A program made the position numbers and the translations under genes. 64,000 bases of DNA from Roseiarcus sp963775575 (lineage in GTDB: Bacteria > Pseudomonadota > Alphaproteobacteria > Rhizobiales > Beijerinckiaceae): positions 62,001 to 126,000 of the forward strand of contig CAVZJG010000005.1 of assembly GCA_963775575.1 (NCBI GenBank). The letters run 5' to 3'. Shown here piece after piece: positions 27,340-39,059 of the stretch (position 1 is the stretch's first letter; each line of letters opens with the position of its first letter). The notes below the pieces were generated by a model. It ran no database searches. It was not told where the DNA came from and saw nothing but the letters and a program-made list of their open reading frames with translations.

Positions 27340-27512
27340 ATGGCGTCCGAGGTTCCGGGCTTGATGTCTTCGCTTTGCCGATGCGCCGGGACCGTTACGA
27401 GGCGAACTTCGCCCGCGATAACGGCGCGATCGATGCAATGGCTTCCCCTGCCTTGCCGGTGAAAAGTGAAGCCCTGGCCTTCGACGATTCGGATGAACCG
27501 CCCATAGTTCAC
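27332..27512 (-). pseudogene. hicA: hicA toxin, 5' fragment
   Basis: HicA is an mRNA interferase with a dsRBD-like fold. A GTG start at 27512 overlaps the hicB stop. The frame gives VNYGRFIRIVEGQGFTFHRQ, then GRGSHCI with the catalytic histidine, VRLVTVPAHRQSEDIKPGT and SDAMI, before the IS66-type element interrupts it. Joining 27332 to 25800 restores a 70-residue protein ending SDAMIRQSGLPKKLFR, a normal HicA length and C-terminus. The toxin is therefore disrupted by the transposon. Confidence 0.83.
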
Positions 27513-27811
27513 GCCGGGCAGGCCACCGGGAACGACGCCGACGTGTCTCGATCGGCGTCGCGGCGCCAGGCCGTCCAGAGGATGCGAGCGGTCCACATCA
27601 GCCGTACGCGCAACGGCGCACGCCGCGCCAACAGCTTTGCGCTCGTGGCCTGATCTTCGCTCATCGTCGCCTCGACATAATCGGCGATCGCCGCCGCCAA
27701 ATCGGCCTGCACTTGACCGAAGCTCGCGGCTTGCACGGCTATGTCATAATCGACGCAAAGACCTTCCCACAACCCTTCGTGTCCCCTCGCGAAGCAGAGC
27801 AAGTCACGCAT
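27509..27811 (-). CDS. hicB: HicB-like antitoxin
   Basis: ATG 27811 (GGGAG at a good distance upstream) gives 100 residues. The N-terminal HicB-type fold is recognisable: LLCFARGHEGLWEGLCVDYD followed by IAVQAASFGQVQADLAAAIA DYVEA as one helix. The C-terminal half is basic (RVRLMWTARILWTAWRRD), unlike the usual RHH/HTH tail. Upstream in-frame ATGs exist but add an arginine-rich leader. It overlaps the hicA start by GTGA, in an antitoxin-first order. With hicA inactivated, it has no local toxin. Confidence 0.68.
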   Translation of the reverse strand: MRDLLCFARGHEGLWEGLCVDYDIAVQAASFGQVQADLAAAIADYVEATMSEDQATSAKLLARRAPLRVRLMWTARILWTAWRRDADRDTSASFPVACPA

Positions 27812-28110
27812 TTCCTCACGCTCCCGCGGTCCGCGCGTCATCGGCCCGATGCGGGAGATAACACGTCGACTGCGCAATTTGAAGGCGCGGCCGGACAATG
27901 CGGGACTGCGCCGGATTCTTCGCCTTTTCCTTCGCGGCCTTGTCGGCGCGCTACGGTTGCAGCATGACCGACGCGCCCGATCGAGTCACGCCCGCAGCCC
28001 CCCTATGGCCGCACGGCCGCCCCTGAAATGTCGGCGGGCAATTAACCAAGCGATGAAGCGCGCCCCGGTCAACGAGGCGCAGGCTTAAAGCCCGGCATCT
28101 TTGGAAAGAC

Positions 28111-28186
28111 TGGCTCCCCGAGCAGGACTCGAACCTGCGACCATTCGATTAACAGTCGAATGCTCTACCAGCTGAGCTATCGGGGA
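28111..28186 (-). tRNA. tRNA-Asn (GTT)
   Basis: On the minus strand the gene begins TCCCCGATAGCTCAGCTGG and ends with an encoded CCA. The anticodon loop CTGTTAA gives GTT. The acceptor stem TCCCCGA/TCGGGGA, as well as the D and T arms, pairs fully. Confidence 0.97.
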
Positions 28187-28302
28187 TCAGGCCGGATCGC
28201 GAGGGCGCGATATAGCAGAAATCGGCGCGATGGAAAGCGCCAATTTCGCCTTCGCCGCCTTCGGCCTTGCCGCCGCCGCGCGGCGGCGCCAAGGTTCGCG
28301 CC

Positions 28303-29826
28303 ATGCTCGGTCCCCGCCGCTGCTGTGAACTGTTGACGCCGGCCGAAATGGCCGAGGCCGACCGGCTGACGATCGCCGGCGGCGTCGCCGGCATCTCGCT
28401 GATGGAGCGCGCCGGCGCGGCAGTCGCCGACGAAGCGGCGCGCCTGGCGCCGGGCGCCGGCCGCGTCGCCGTGCTCAGCGGGCCGGGGGGCAACGGCGGC
28501 GACGGCTTCGTCGCGGCGCGGCTTCTTTCGTCGCGCGGATACAGCGTCGGGCTCGGCCTGCTCGGCGAGCGCACGGCGCTCGGCGGCGACGCGGCGCTGG
28601 CGGCGGCGCGCTGGCAGGGGCCGGTCGCGCTCGCCGAGGCGCTCGATCTCGACGCCGCCGATCTCGTCGTCGACGCCCTGTTCGGCGCCGGGCTTTCGCG
28701 CGACCTCGACGGCGTGGGCCGCCGCTGCGTCGAGGCGGTCAATGCCTTCGCGCGCGGCGGCAAGCCGGTGCTCAGCGTCGACATCCCCTCCGGAGTCGAC
28801 GGCGAAACCGGCGCCGTGCGCGGGGCGGCGGTCGAGGCGAGCGCCTCCGTGACGTTCTTTCGTCTCAAGCCCGGCCATCTCTTGCTGCCGGGCCGGATTT
28901 TGAGCGGGCGCCTTGTCCTCGCCGAGATCGGCACGGCGCCGGGCGCGCTGCAAGCGATCGGTCCGCGCGCCTTCCTCAACGCGCCGGCGATCTGGCGCCA
29001 TGCGCTGCCGCGCCCCGGCGCGGCTTCGCACAAATATTCGCGCGGCGCGGCGCTCGTCCTTTCCGGGCCGGCGCATCGCACCGGCGCGGCGCGGCTGGCG
29101 GCGCGCGCCGCGCTGCGCGTCGGGGCGGGGCTGGTCACGCTCGCCAGTCCGCCCGACGCGGTCCCGGTCAACGCCGCCCATTCGACGGCGGTGATGGTCG
29201 CGCCCTTCGCGGGGCTGGCGGGGTTCGCCGCGCTTCTCGCCGATCCCCGGCGCAACGCCATTCTCATCGGCCCCGGCGCCGGCGTCGGCGACGACACGCG
29301 CGCGCTCGTCGCGGCGGCCTTGAGCGGGCCGAGCGCGGGGCCGCGCGCGATCGTGCTCGACGCCGACGCGCTGACGAGCTTCGCCGGCGACGCGGCGGGG
29401 CTCGCCGCGCTGATCGCGGGCGAGCGGCGCGCGACCGTGGTCACGCCGCACGAAGGCGAATTCGCCCGGCTGTTCCGCGGCCGTGCGGAAATCCTCGGCG
29501 CGCCGAGCAAGCTCGCGCGCGCCCGCGCCGCCGCCGCTTCTCTCGACGCGGTCGTGGTCTTGAAGGGTTCCGACACCGTCGTCGCCGCGCCCGACGGGCG
29601 CGCCTCGATCGGCTTCGATCTGCCGCCGAATCTGGCCACCGCCGGTTCGGGCGACGCGCTGGCGGGCTTTGCCCTCGGCCTCCTCGCGCAAGCGATGCGG
29701 CCTTTCGAGGCGGCGAGCGCCGCGGTGTGGCTGCACGGCGCCTCGGCGCGCGCGTTCGGGCCGGGGCTCATCGCCGAGGACCTGCCCGAGGCGCTGCCGG
29801 GCGTGCTGCGTGAGTTGACGGCGTAG
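28303..29826 (+). CDS. nnr: Bifunctional NAD(P)HX epimerase / ADP-dependent NAD(P)HX dehydratase
   Basis: This enzyme repairs damaged (hydrated) NADH and NADPH. ATG 28303 gives 507 residues. The N-terminal YjeF_N epimerase half (about residues 1-215) has VLSGPGGNGGDGFVAARLL and VDALFGAGLSRDLDG. The C-terminal dehydratase half (about 235-500) has HKYSRGAALVLSG, TPHEGEFARL and NLATAGSGDALAGFALG, the ADP/ATP-binding signature. The gene is next to tRNA-Asn and converges on the multicopper-oxidase-like gene. Confidence 0.95.
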   Translation: MLGPRRCCELLTPAEMAEADRLTIAGGVAGISLMERAGAAVADEAARLAPGAGRVAVLSGPGGNGGDGFVAARLLSSRGYSVGLGLLGERTALGGDAALAAARWQGPVALAEALDLDAADLVVDALFGAGLSRDLDGVGRRCVEAVNAFARGGKPVLSVDIPSGVDGETGAVRGAAVEASASVTFFRLKPGHLLLPGRILSGRLVLAEIGTAPGALQAIGPRAFLNAPAIWRHALPRPGAASHKYSRGAALVLSGPAHRTGAARLAARAALRVGAGLVTLASPPDAVPVNAAHSTAVMVAPFAGLAGFAALLADPRRNAILIGPGAGVGDDTRALVAAALSGPSAGPRAIVLDADALTSFAGDAAGLAALIAGERRATVVTPHEGEFARLFRGRAEILGAPSKLARARAAAASLDAVVVLKGSDTVVAAPDGRASIGFDLPPNLATAGSGDALAGFALGLLAQAMRPFEAASAAVWLHGASARAFGPGLIAEDLPEALPGVLRELTA

Positions 29827-29858
29827 GGGGAAGCGCCGGGCGATTCGCGCGTTGCGCC

Positions 29859-31235
29859 TCACCCCGCCTGGAACCAAGCCCCCACTCCCGCGGCGCGGTG
29901 TTCGGGGATCGCCGACGCGATCGGCCATTTGCCGCCGTTGGCGGCGACGAAGGCGAGATGCGCGGTGTGGCCGGGCGCGACGAGGATGGTGTCGCGCCAA
30001 TAGGGCTCCCAGCCGTCGTCGAGCGCATGCAGCAGGCGCCCGACGTGGCCGCCGAGGCGCATCGCCTGGGCGACCGCCGTCTTGTTGACGAAGCCGAGCG
30101 TGACCGGCGCGCCGCGCAGAACGGCGATCAGCGGCTTGGCGTCCCAATCGGAGAAGGTCGCGCCGTTGACGGAGAAGGGAGCGTCGCCGCCGCCCTCGAT
30201 CGTCAGATCGACGCGCGCGGCGCGTTCGAGCCGGATCTCCTTCGGCAACAGCGGATTGGCGGGCAGACCGGCGATTGTCGGGCGCGCCGCGACCGCCTCG
30301 CCGCTGGCTTTGAAAACGACCATCGGCCGGTCGAGTTCGCCGGGAATCGCCGCCGCTTCGCCGCCGCGCAGCGCGAAGCCGACCACGCCGCCCGCTTCGC
30401 TCGGCATGTCGAACATCAGTTCGAAGCGCGCGCCGGGCCCCATCGGAAAGGCGTTGTGCAGCGGTTCGAACGGCTCGCTCGGCTGGCCGTCGACCGCGAC
30501 GATCAGCGGCCGGACGCCGGTCACGCCGATCGACATGATGCGCGCCGTCGCCGCATTGGCGAGCCGCAGGCGGACGCGCGCGCCGGGCGCGGGGAACAGA
30601 GTCAACGGCGCCGTCGCCGCGTTGGCGGTCACCAGCGCGCCGAGCCGCCCGGCGCCGCGGGCGAGGGCGGAATCGGAAAAGTCGTCCTTGATCCGCCCCT
30701 CTTCGTCGAGCCGCCAGTCCGCGAGGACGACGATCGCCTCCAAATCCGTCGCCGGCGGGCTCGCCTCCTCGACGAGGATCGGGCCGAAGAGCCCGCTGCC
30801 GATCTGCCTTGCGGTGGCGGCGCCGGCGTCGGGAAGATAGAGGTTGAAGCCGGAGTCGGGCGGCGTGAAGCGAATGTCGAGATCGGCCCGGGGCGCGACC
30901 AGGGCCTGCGTCAGGCCGCCGATCCCCGCTACGGCGTTCGCCGTCCGCAGGCCGGGAAAGCTCAGCGTCGTGCCCTCGTCGAGCCGGTTGGCGAGCCGCA
31001 GCGCCAGCTCTTCGCCCTTGCGCAGGCGCAGCAATGGGCCGGGCGCGGCGCCATTATAGGCGAGAAGCCGCGTCGCGGCGGCCGGCGGCGCCGCGATCTG
31101 GCAGGAGGCGGGCGCGGCCTCGAGGCGGCGAGGCCCGTCGGCCGGCGCCTGCGCCTGCGCGCGCGCGCCGCCCCGCCAAGCCCAAAGGCTCGCCGCGACG
31201 CCGCCGCTCAGGAGCGCGCGTCGGTTCACGGGCAT
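29859..31235 (-). CDS. Multicopper-oxidase-like exported protein lacking copper ligands
   Basis: ATG 31235 gives 458 residues with a twin-arginine-type leader (NRRALLSGGVAASLWAW). The three-cupredoxin layout of multicopper oxidases is visible: YNGAAPGPLLRLRKGEELAL, LFGPILVEE, FPMGPGARFELMFDMP and TILVAPGHTAHLAFVA. However, the histidine motifs are gone. LSFPGLRT replaces the HWHG motif, the YHSH site is NLYLPD, and the C-terminal HCH region reads KWPIASAIPEHRA. It therefore cannot bind the usual copper cluster. By analogy with SufI/FtsP, a copper-less structural role at the cell envelope is plausible but unproven. Confidence 0.82.
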   Translation of the reverse strand: MPVNRRALLSGGVAASLWAWRGGARAQAQAPADGPRRLEAAPASCQIAAPPAAATRLLAYNGAAPGPLLRLRKGEELALRLANRLDEGTTLSFPGLRTANAVAGIGGLTQALVAPRADLDIRFTPPDSGFNLYLPDAGAATARQIGSGLFGPILVEEASPPATDLEAIVVLADWRLDEEGRIKDDFSDSALARGAGRLGALVTANAATAPLTLFPAPGARVRLRLANAATARIMSIGVTGVRPLIVAVDGQPSEPFEPLHNAFPMGPGARFELMFDMPSEAGGVVGFALRGGEAAAIPGELDRPMVVFKASGEAVAARPTIAGLPANPLLPKEIRLERAARVDLTIEGGGDAPFSVNGATFSDWDAKPLIAVLRGAPVTLGFVNKTAVAQAMRLGGHVGRLLHALDDGWEPYWRDTILVAPGHTAHLAFVAANGGKWPIASAIPEHRAAGVGAWFQAG

Positions 31236-31319
31236 GCGCGGCCGCCCGGCGAGAATCGCTCCATTTCGGCACAACGGCGCCGGCGCCGCATTTGCGGGCG
31301 CGGCGGCAGGAGCCGTTTC

Positions 31320-31484
31320 ATGGGTAAATTCATCACATTCCTCGGTCTGATCCTCGGCCTCGCGCTGATCGCAATCGCCACGGCCTCATGGCGATTCATA
31401 GAGAACGGCGCCGGCGGCGCAACTGCGCTGGCGCTCGCGGGCGGAATTTTCACCATCGCGCTGGCCGCCTCCATCAGGGATTGA
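31320..31484 (+). CDS. Small membrane protein, 54 aa
   Basis: This short ORF starts at ATG 31320 and encodes MGKFITFLGLILGLALIAIA, followed by a second hydrophobic stretch, TALALAGGIFTIALAASI. Two predicted membrane helices with a short polar loop (WRFIENGAGG) make it a plausible small inner-membrane protein of unknown function. Its neighbours are the divergent multicopper-like gene and tRNA-Leu. The strongest support is the coherent hydrophobic pattern. Confidence 0.5.
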   Translation: MGKFITFLGLILGLALIAIATASWRFIENGAGGATALALAGGIFTIALAASIRD

Positions 31485-31594
31485 CCGGCCCCGCCGGCCC
31501 CGCCGGCCGCGCATTTTCCTTTGGCGCGCGCGGGCCAAGCTGCTATAGACCGCGCCCGAAGCAGACCAGCCTCTCCTGCGGAGCAGCGCGGGAT

Positions 31595-31681
31595 GCGGGC
31601 GTGGCGGAACTGGTAGACGCGCCGGATTTAGGTTCCGGTGACCTGAAAGTCGTGGGGGTTCGAACCCCTCCGCCCGCACCA
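31595..31681 (+). tRNA. tRNA-Leu (TAG)
   Basis: This is an 87-nt gene with a long variable arm. The anticodon loop TTTAGGT gives TAG, closed by CCGGA/TCCGG. The acceptor stem GCGGGCG/CGCCCGC pairs fully and CCA is encoded. Confidence 0.96.
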
Positions 31682-31784
31682 TCTTCGCCAAGGGCGCTCG
31701 CGCAGCCTTGCCGCTTCCGGAAGGTTCTCTTAAAGTTCGGGCGGCGCGGCCGCGGGTTAGGTTTTTGACATAGGGCGAGTTGAA

Positions 31785-33146
31785 ATGCAGGTCACCGAGA
31801 CGCTGAGCCAGGGGCTGAAGCGCGAATACGACATCGTTCTGTCGGCGAGCGACCTATCCTCGCGCCTGGAGGCGCAACTGGCCGATCTCAAGACGAAAGT
31901 GAGGATCAACGGCTTTCGTCCGGGCAAGGTGCCGCTGGCGCATCTCCGGCGCGTCTACGGCCGCTCGGTGATGACCGACATCATGCAGGACGCGATCAAC
32001 GCCGCCAACAAGCAGATCGTCGACGACAACGGCCTGCGCCTCGCCCTGGAGCCCAAGATCGATCTGCCTGCCGACAAGGACGCGATCGAGGCGGCCCTCG
32101 ACGCGCGCGGCGACCTCGCCTTCAAGGTCGCGCTCGAGGTGCTGCCGAAATTCGAGGTCGGCGAGTTATCCGATCTGACGCTCGAGCGGCCGGTCGCCGA
32201 GGTCGAGGAGAGCGAAGTCGAGGCCGTGCTGCAGCGCCTCGCCCAGGGCCGGCGCGTCTATTCCGACAAGCCCGAGGGGGCCAAGGCCGAGAATTTCGAT
32301 CGCGTCGCCGTCGATTATTCCGGCACGATCAAGGGCGAGCCTTTCGAGGGCGGCTCGAGCCAAGGCGTCGAGGTCGTGATCGGCTCCAAAGCCTTCCTTC
32401 CCGGCTTCGAGGAGCAGCTCGTCGGCGCGGTCGCGGGCGAGCGGCGCGCGGTCCAGGTGGCGTTTCCCGAGAACTATGCGGTGCGCAAGCTCGCCGGCCA
32501 GAAAGCCGATTTCGACGTGACGGTGACGGCCGTCGCGGCGCCGGAGCCCTTCGCCATCGACGACGAATTCGCCAAGAGCGCGGGAGCGGAAAGCCTCGAT
32601 CAGTTGAAGGAATCGCTGCGCCAGCACATCGCCGCCGATTACGCGCGGCGCTCGCGCGAGAAGGTCAAGCGCACGCTGCTCGACGCGCTGGCGGCGCGCT
32701 ATTCCTTCGAAGTGCCGCAGGGCCTCGTCGATCAGGAGTTCGCCTCGATCTGGACGCAGGTCGAGCGCGAGCAGCAGGCCTCGGGCCGCTCTTTCGCCGA
32801 CGAGAACACCACCGAGGAGGCGGCGCGCGCGGAGTATCGCGCCATCGCCGTGCGCCGCGTTCGCTTGGGGCTGTTGCTCGCCGAAGTCGGCACGAAAGCG
32901 GACGTCAAGATCAGCGACGAGGAAATGACGCAGGCGTTGGTCGCGCGCGCCCGCTCCTTCCCCGGCCAGGAGAAGGAGGTCTGGGAGTTCTACCGCAAGA
33001 ACCAGCAGGCGCTGGCCGAACTCAGGGCGCCCATCTACGAGGAAAAGGTCGTCGACCACATCATCGGCCTCGCCAAGGTCGAGGACCGCAAGGTGACGGT
33101 GAGCGAACTGCTGAAAGCCGACGAGGACGAAGTCCCCGCCAAGTAG
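31785..33146 (+). CDS. tig: Trigger factor
   Basis: This is the ribosome-associated folding chaperone and peptidyl-prolyl isomerase, 453 residues. The ribosome-docking N-terminal domain has the signature GFRPGKVPLAHLRRVYG. The FKBP-like domain (about residues 165-245) contains VAVDYSGTIKGEPFEGGSSQ and FLPGFEEQLVGA. The C-terminal domain is helical and charged. It is the first gene of the conserved tig-clpP-clpX-lon block. Confidence 0.97.
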   Translation: MQVTETLSQGLKREYDIVLSASDLSSRLEAQLADLKTKVRINGFRPGKVPLAHLRRVYGRSVMTDIMQDAINAANKQIVDDNGLRLALEPKIDLPADKDAIEAALDARGDLAFKVALEVLPKFEVGELSDLTLERPVAEVEESEVEAVLQRLAQGRRVYSDKPEGAKAENFDRVAVDYSGTIKGEPFEGGSSQGVEVVIGSKAFLPGFEEQLVGAVAGERRAVQVAFPENYAVRKLAGQKADFDVTVTAVAAPEPFAIDDEFAKSAGAESLDQLKESLRQHIAADYARRSREKVKRTLLDALAARYSFEVPQGLVDQEFASIWTQVEREQQASGRSFADENTTEEAARAEYRAIAVRRVRLGLLLAEVGTKADVKISDEEMTQALVARARSFPGQEKEVWEFYRKNQQALAELRAPIYEEKVVDHIIGLAKVEDRKVTVSELLKADEDEVPAK

Positions 33147-33270
33147 ACGCGGCGGCCGTCGCCGCCTGGCCCGGCGAAGCGGGCGCCTCGGAACGCGCCC
33201 CTTTCGCAACGGCGCGGCGGCCCCTATCTAACTCTACGACGCCGACCGATTCCCATTGAGAGCGAGCCCG

Positions 33271-33909
33271 ATGCACGATCCTGTCGACACCTACTTCAAC
33301 CAACTGGTCCCGATCGTCATCGAGCAATCGGCGCGGGGCGAGCGATCGTTCGACATCTTCTCGCGCCTGCTCAGGGAGCGCATCATTTTCGTAGTCGGGG
33401 CGGTCGAGGACATGTCGGCCTCGCTGGTGGTCGCGCAACTGCTGTTTCTCGAGGCCGACAACCCCAAGAAAGAGATCGCGATGTACATCAACTCGCCGGG
33501 CGGCGTGGTGTCGGCCGGCCTGTCGATCTACGACACGATGCAGTTCATTCGGCCGAAGGTGACGACGATGTGCATCGGCCAGGCGGCCTCGATGGGCTCC
33601 CTGTTGTTGTGCGCCGGCGAGAAGGGCATGCGCTACGCGTTGCCCAACTCGCGCGTCATGGTCCACCAGCCCTCCGGCGGCTTCCAGGGGCAGGCCTCCG
33701 ACATCCAGCGCCATGCCGAGGACATCCTCAAAGTGAAGCGGCGACTCAACGAAATCTACGTCGAACACACCGGGCAATCCTACGAGTCGATCGAGCGCAC
33801 GCTCGATCGCGACCACTTCATGTCCGCGGAAGAGGCAAAATCGTTCGGCATCGTCGACGAGGTCGTCGTCAAGCGCGCGATCGAACCCGAGGAGCCGAAA
33901 CCGATCTGA
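33271..33909 (+). CDS. clpP: ATP-dependent Clp protease proteolytic subunit
   Basis: ClpP is the serine protease chamber that works with ClpX or ClpA. ATG 33271 gives 212 residues; a TTG at 33256 is less likely. The catalytic serine is in GQAASMGSLLL, the histidine in VMVHQPSGG, and the aspartate in the TLDRDHFMSAEEA region. An early INSPGGVVSAGLSIYDTMQF block is typical. A short hairpin follows the stop, without a T tract, so read-through to clpX is possible. Confidence 0.98.
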   Translation: MHDPVDTYFNQLVPIVIEQSARGERSFDIFSRLLRERIIFVVGAVEDMSASLVVAQLLFLEADNPKKEIAMYINSPGGVVSAGLSIYDTMQFIRPKVTTMCIGQAASMGSLLLCAGEKGMRYALPNSRVMVHQPSGGFQGQASDIQRHAEDILKVKRRLNEIYVEHTGQSYESIERTLDRDHFMSAEEAKSFGIVDEVVVKRAIEPEEPKPI

Positions 33910-34206
33910 TAACATCGCCTTAGCGAACGCCAGGAGCGTTCGGAGCGGACGCAAGGCCGCCAGATTCGCCCCGCCGGGCGGGGCGGCGGGGCGAGGCGGG
34001 GTTGATTTTGCGCCGCGATTGGTGGTTGCATGTCGCCGAAGCCGCGCCGCCCTCATAGTCGCGGTCCAGTTTTTGCGTAACGTTAAAGGGCGTTGGCGGA
34101 GCGTGCCAGTCCGGCGCTACGGTTTGTTAGGATGCTTTATCTACGCTGTGCAGTCGGGCGTCGGCCGAATCGCATCGACTGGGGCGGCCGGAACGGAGAA
34201 TGAAAA
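33910..34206. other. Intergenic region clpP-clpX
   Basis: This 297-bp spacer holds a 7-bp hairpin just after clpP (CGAACGC/GCGTTCG) and an A/T-richer stretch at about 34065-34140 that may contain the clpX promoter. I cannot name a specific -35/-10 pair with confidence. Confidence 0.35.
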
Positions 34207-35460
<1,254 letters not shown>

Positions 35461-35495
35461 ACCGACGTCCGCGCCGGCGGCGGGCGCCTTTGACG

Positions 35496-35525
35496 CTTGA
35501 AACTCGCGTGGGGAGCCGCCATCTT
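35496..35525 (+). promoter_or_regulatory. Sigma32-like (RpoH) promoter upstream of lon
   Basis: CTTGAAA (35496-35502), 14 bases, then CGCCATCTT (35517-35525) fits the heat-shock consensus CTTGAAA-N12-15-CCCCATNT with few mismatches. It lies about 205 bp upstream of lon, a classical heat-shock gene. It was assigned by eye; experimental start sites are needed. Confidence 0.5.
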
Positions 35526-35729
35526 GGTCGGCGGCCGGTTTTGCGTCGGTCGAGCGATATGAATTCCGTCAAGCGTCGAAGCGTGGGCGCGGGTCGTTGA
35601 CCCCTGCCGGCGCGAGGCGACGAAATCCGGCGCCTTTTTGATATGGGCCGGGACTCGTCGGCCAGTTGGCGTTTCATGCTCAGGGCGACGAATCGGCCGC
35701 GCCTGGGTCACAATGAAGCAGGATCGATC

Positions 35730-38150
<2,421 letters not shown>

Positions 38151-38183
38151 CCTCGAAGCGCACCGCGCCGGTTGAGAAAACGG

Positions 38184-38214
38184 GCCGCGAATCCTGGGGA
38201 TTCGCGGCTCTTTT
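38184..38214 (+). terminator. Rho-independent terminator of lon
   Basis: A perfect 11-bp stem GCCGCGAATCC/GGATTCGCGGC with a three-base loop is followed by TCTTTT, 33 bp after the lon stop. Confidence 0.9.
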
Positions 38215-38411
38215 CGCTGGCAAACGCCTCGAATCGCCGGAAAAGCCGATATTTTTGTGGGTCGAGCCTCGGCGGAGCCTTGCTTTTGCGCGACCAATTG
38301 GCGAGCAATTAGACGACAATTCGCCGAAGCGAGCGACGGCCGGTTTCGGGCGATCGGCCGGACAAAACGCGCGACGTCGCCGTCACGTCGAAACAGGATA
38401 GGAGAGGCCAC

Positions 38412-38702
38412 ATGAACAAACTCGAGCTCGTCGAGCAGATCGCGGCAGAGACGGAATTGACCAAGGTGAGCGCCGCCGCGGCGCTCGAAGCCGCGCTCGA
38501 CGGCATCGCGAAGTCGCTCAGGAAGGGCGAGGAAGTGCGTCTGGTCGGCTTCGGCACGTTCTCGGTGCGCGAACGCGCGGCCGGCAAGGGACGGAACCCG
38601 GCGACCGGCAAGGAAATCAGGATTCAGGCGTCGAAGAACGCCCGCTTCAAGGCCGGCGCCGCGCTCAAGGCGAGCCTGAACAAGAAGGTCGTCAAGAAGT
38701 AA
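38412..38702 (+). CDS. hup: DNA-binding protein HU
   Basis: This is a nucleoid-associated protein of 96 residues. It begins MNKLELVEQIAAETELTKVS and has the family core VRLVGFGTFSVRERAAGKGR NPATG, with the DNA-binding beta-arm at RNPATGKEI. The C-terminus is lysine-rich (NKKVVKK). It is placed directly after lon, as in many proteobacteria, but lon has its own terminator, so hup has a separate promoter. Confidence 0.97.
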   Translation: MNKLELVEQIAAETELTKVSAAAALEAALDGIAKSLRKGEEVRLVGFGTFSVRERAAGKGRNPATGKEIRIQASKNARFKAGAALKASLNKKVVKK

Positions 38703-38747
38703 GCGCGGGGCCGGCGCGGCCGATGGGCGGCGCAATCGGCGGATGGG

Positions 38748-38775
38748 AGGGCGGCCTCGGGGCCGCCCTCTTTGT
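38748..38775 (+). terminator. Rho-independent terminator of hup
   Basis: A 10-bp perfect stem GAGGGCGGCC/GGCCGCCCTC with a four-base loop is followed by TTTG, 46 bp after the hup stop. Confidence 0.85.
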
Positions 38776-38981
38776 TGATCGCCGCGGCGTCGGAGCTGGC
38801 TCAGGCGCCTATGCCGGCAATCCGGGTTGACGCGGGCGCTCCGGCGACGGCGCGCCGCATCGCCGGCGCCGAGCGTTCGTCGACCCAAATTCGGAACGCG
38901 GGCGGGCGCCGGATCGGGCTTGGCCTGCGAAGCGCGACTGTGTAGGCTGCGCGCCGCGCCGCGCCGCGCCGCGAATTTCAA

Positions 38982-39054
38982 GGGCGGTTAGCTCAGTTGG
39001 CAGAGCATCTCGTTTACACCGAGAGGGTCGGCGGTTCGAGCCCGTCACCGCCCA
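38982..39054 (+). tRNA. tRNA-Val (TAC)
   Basis: This is a 73-nt gene (CCA not encoded). The acceptor stem GGGCGGT/ACCGCCC pairs fully, the anticodon loop TTTACAC gives TAC, and the D and T arms are normal. Confidence 0.95.
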
Positions 39055-39059
39055 CCGGG

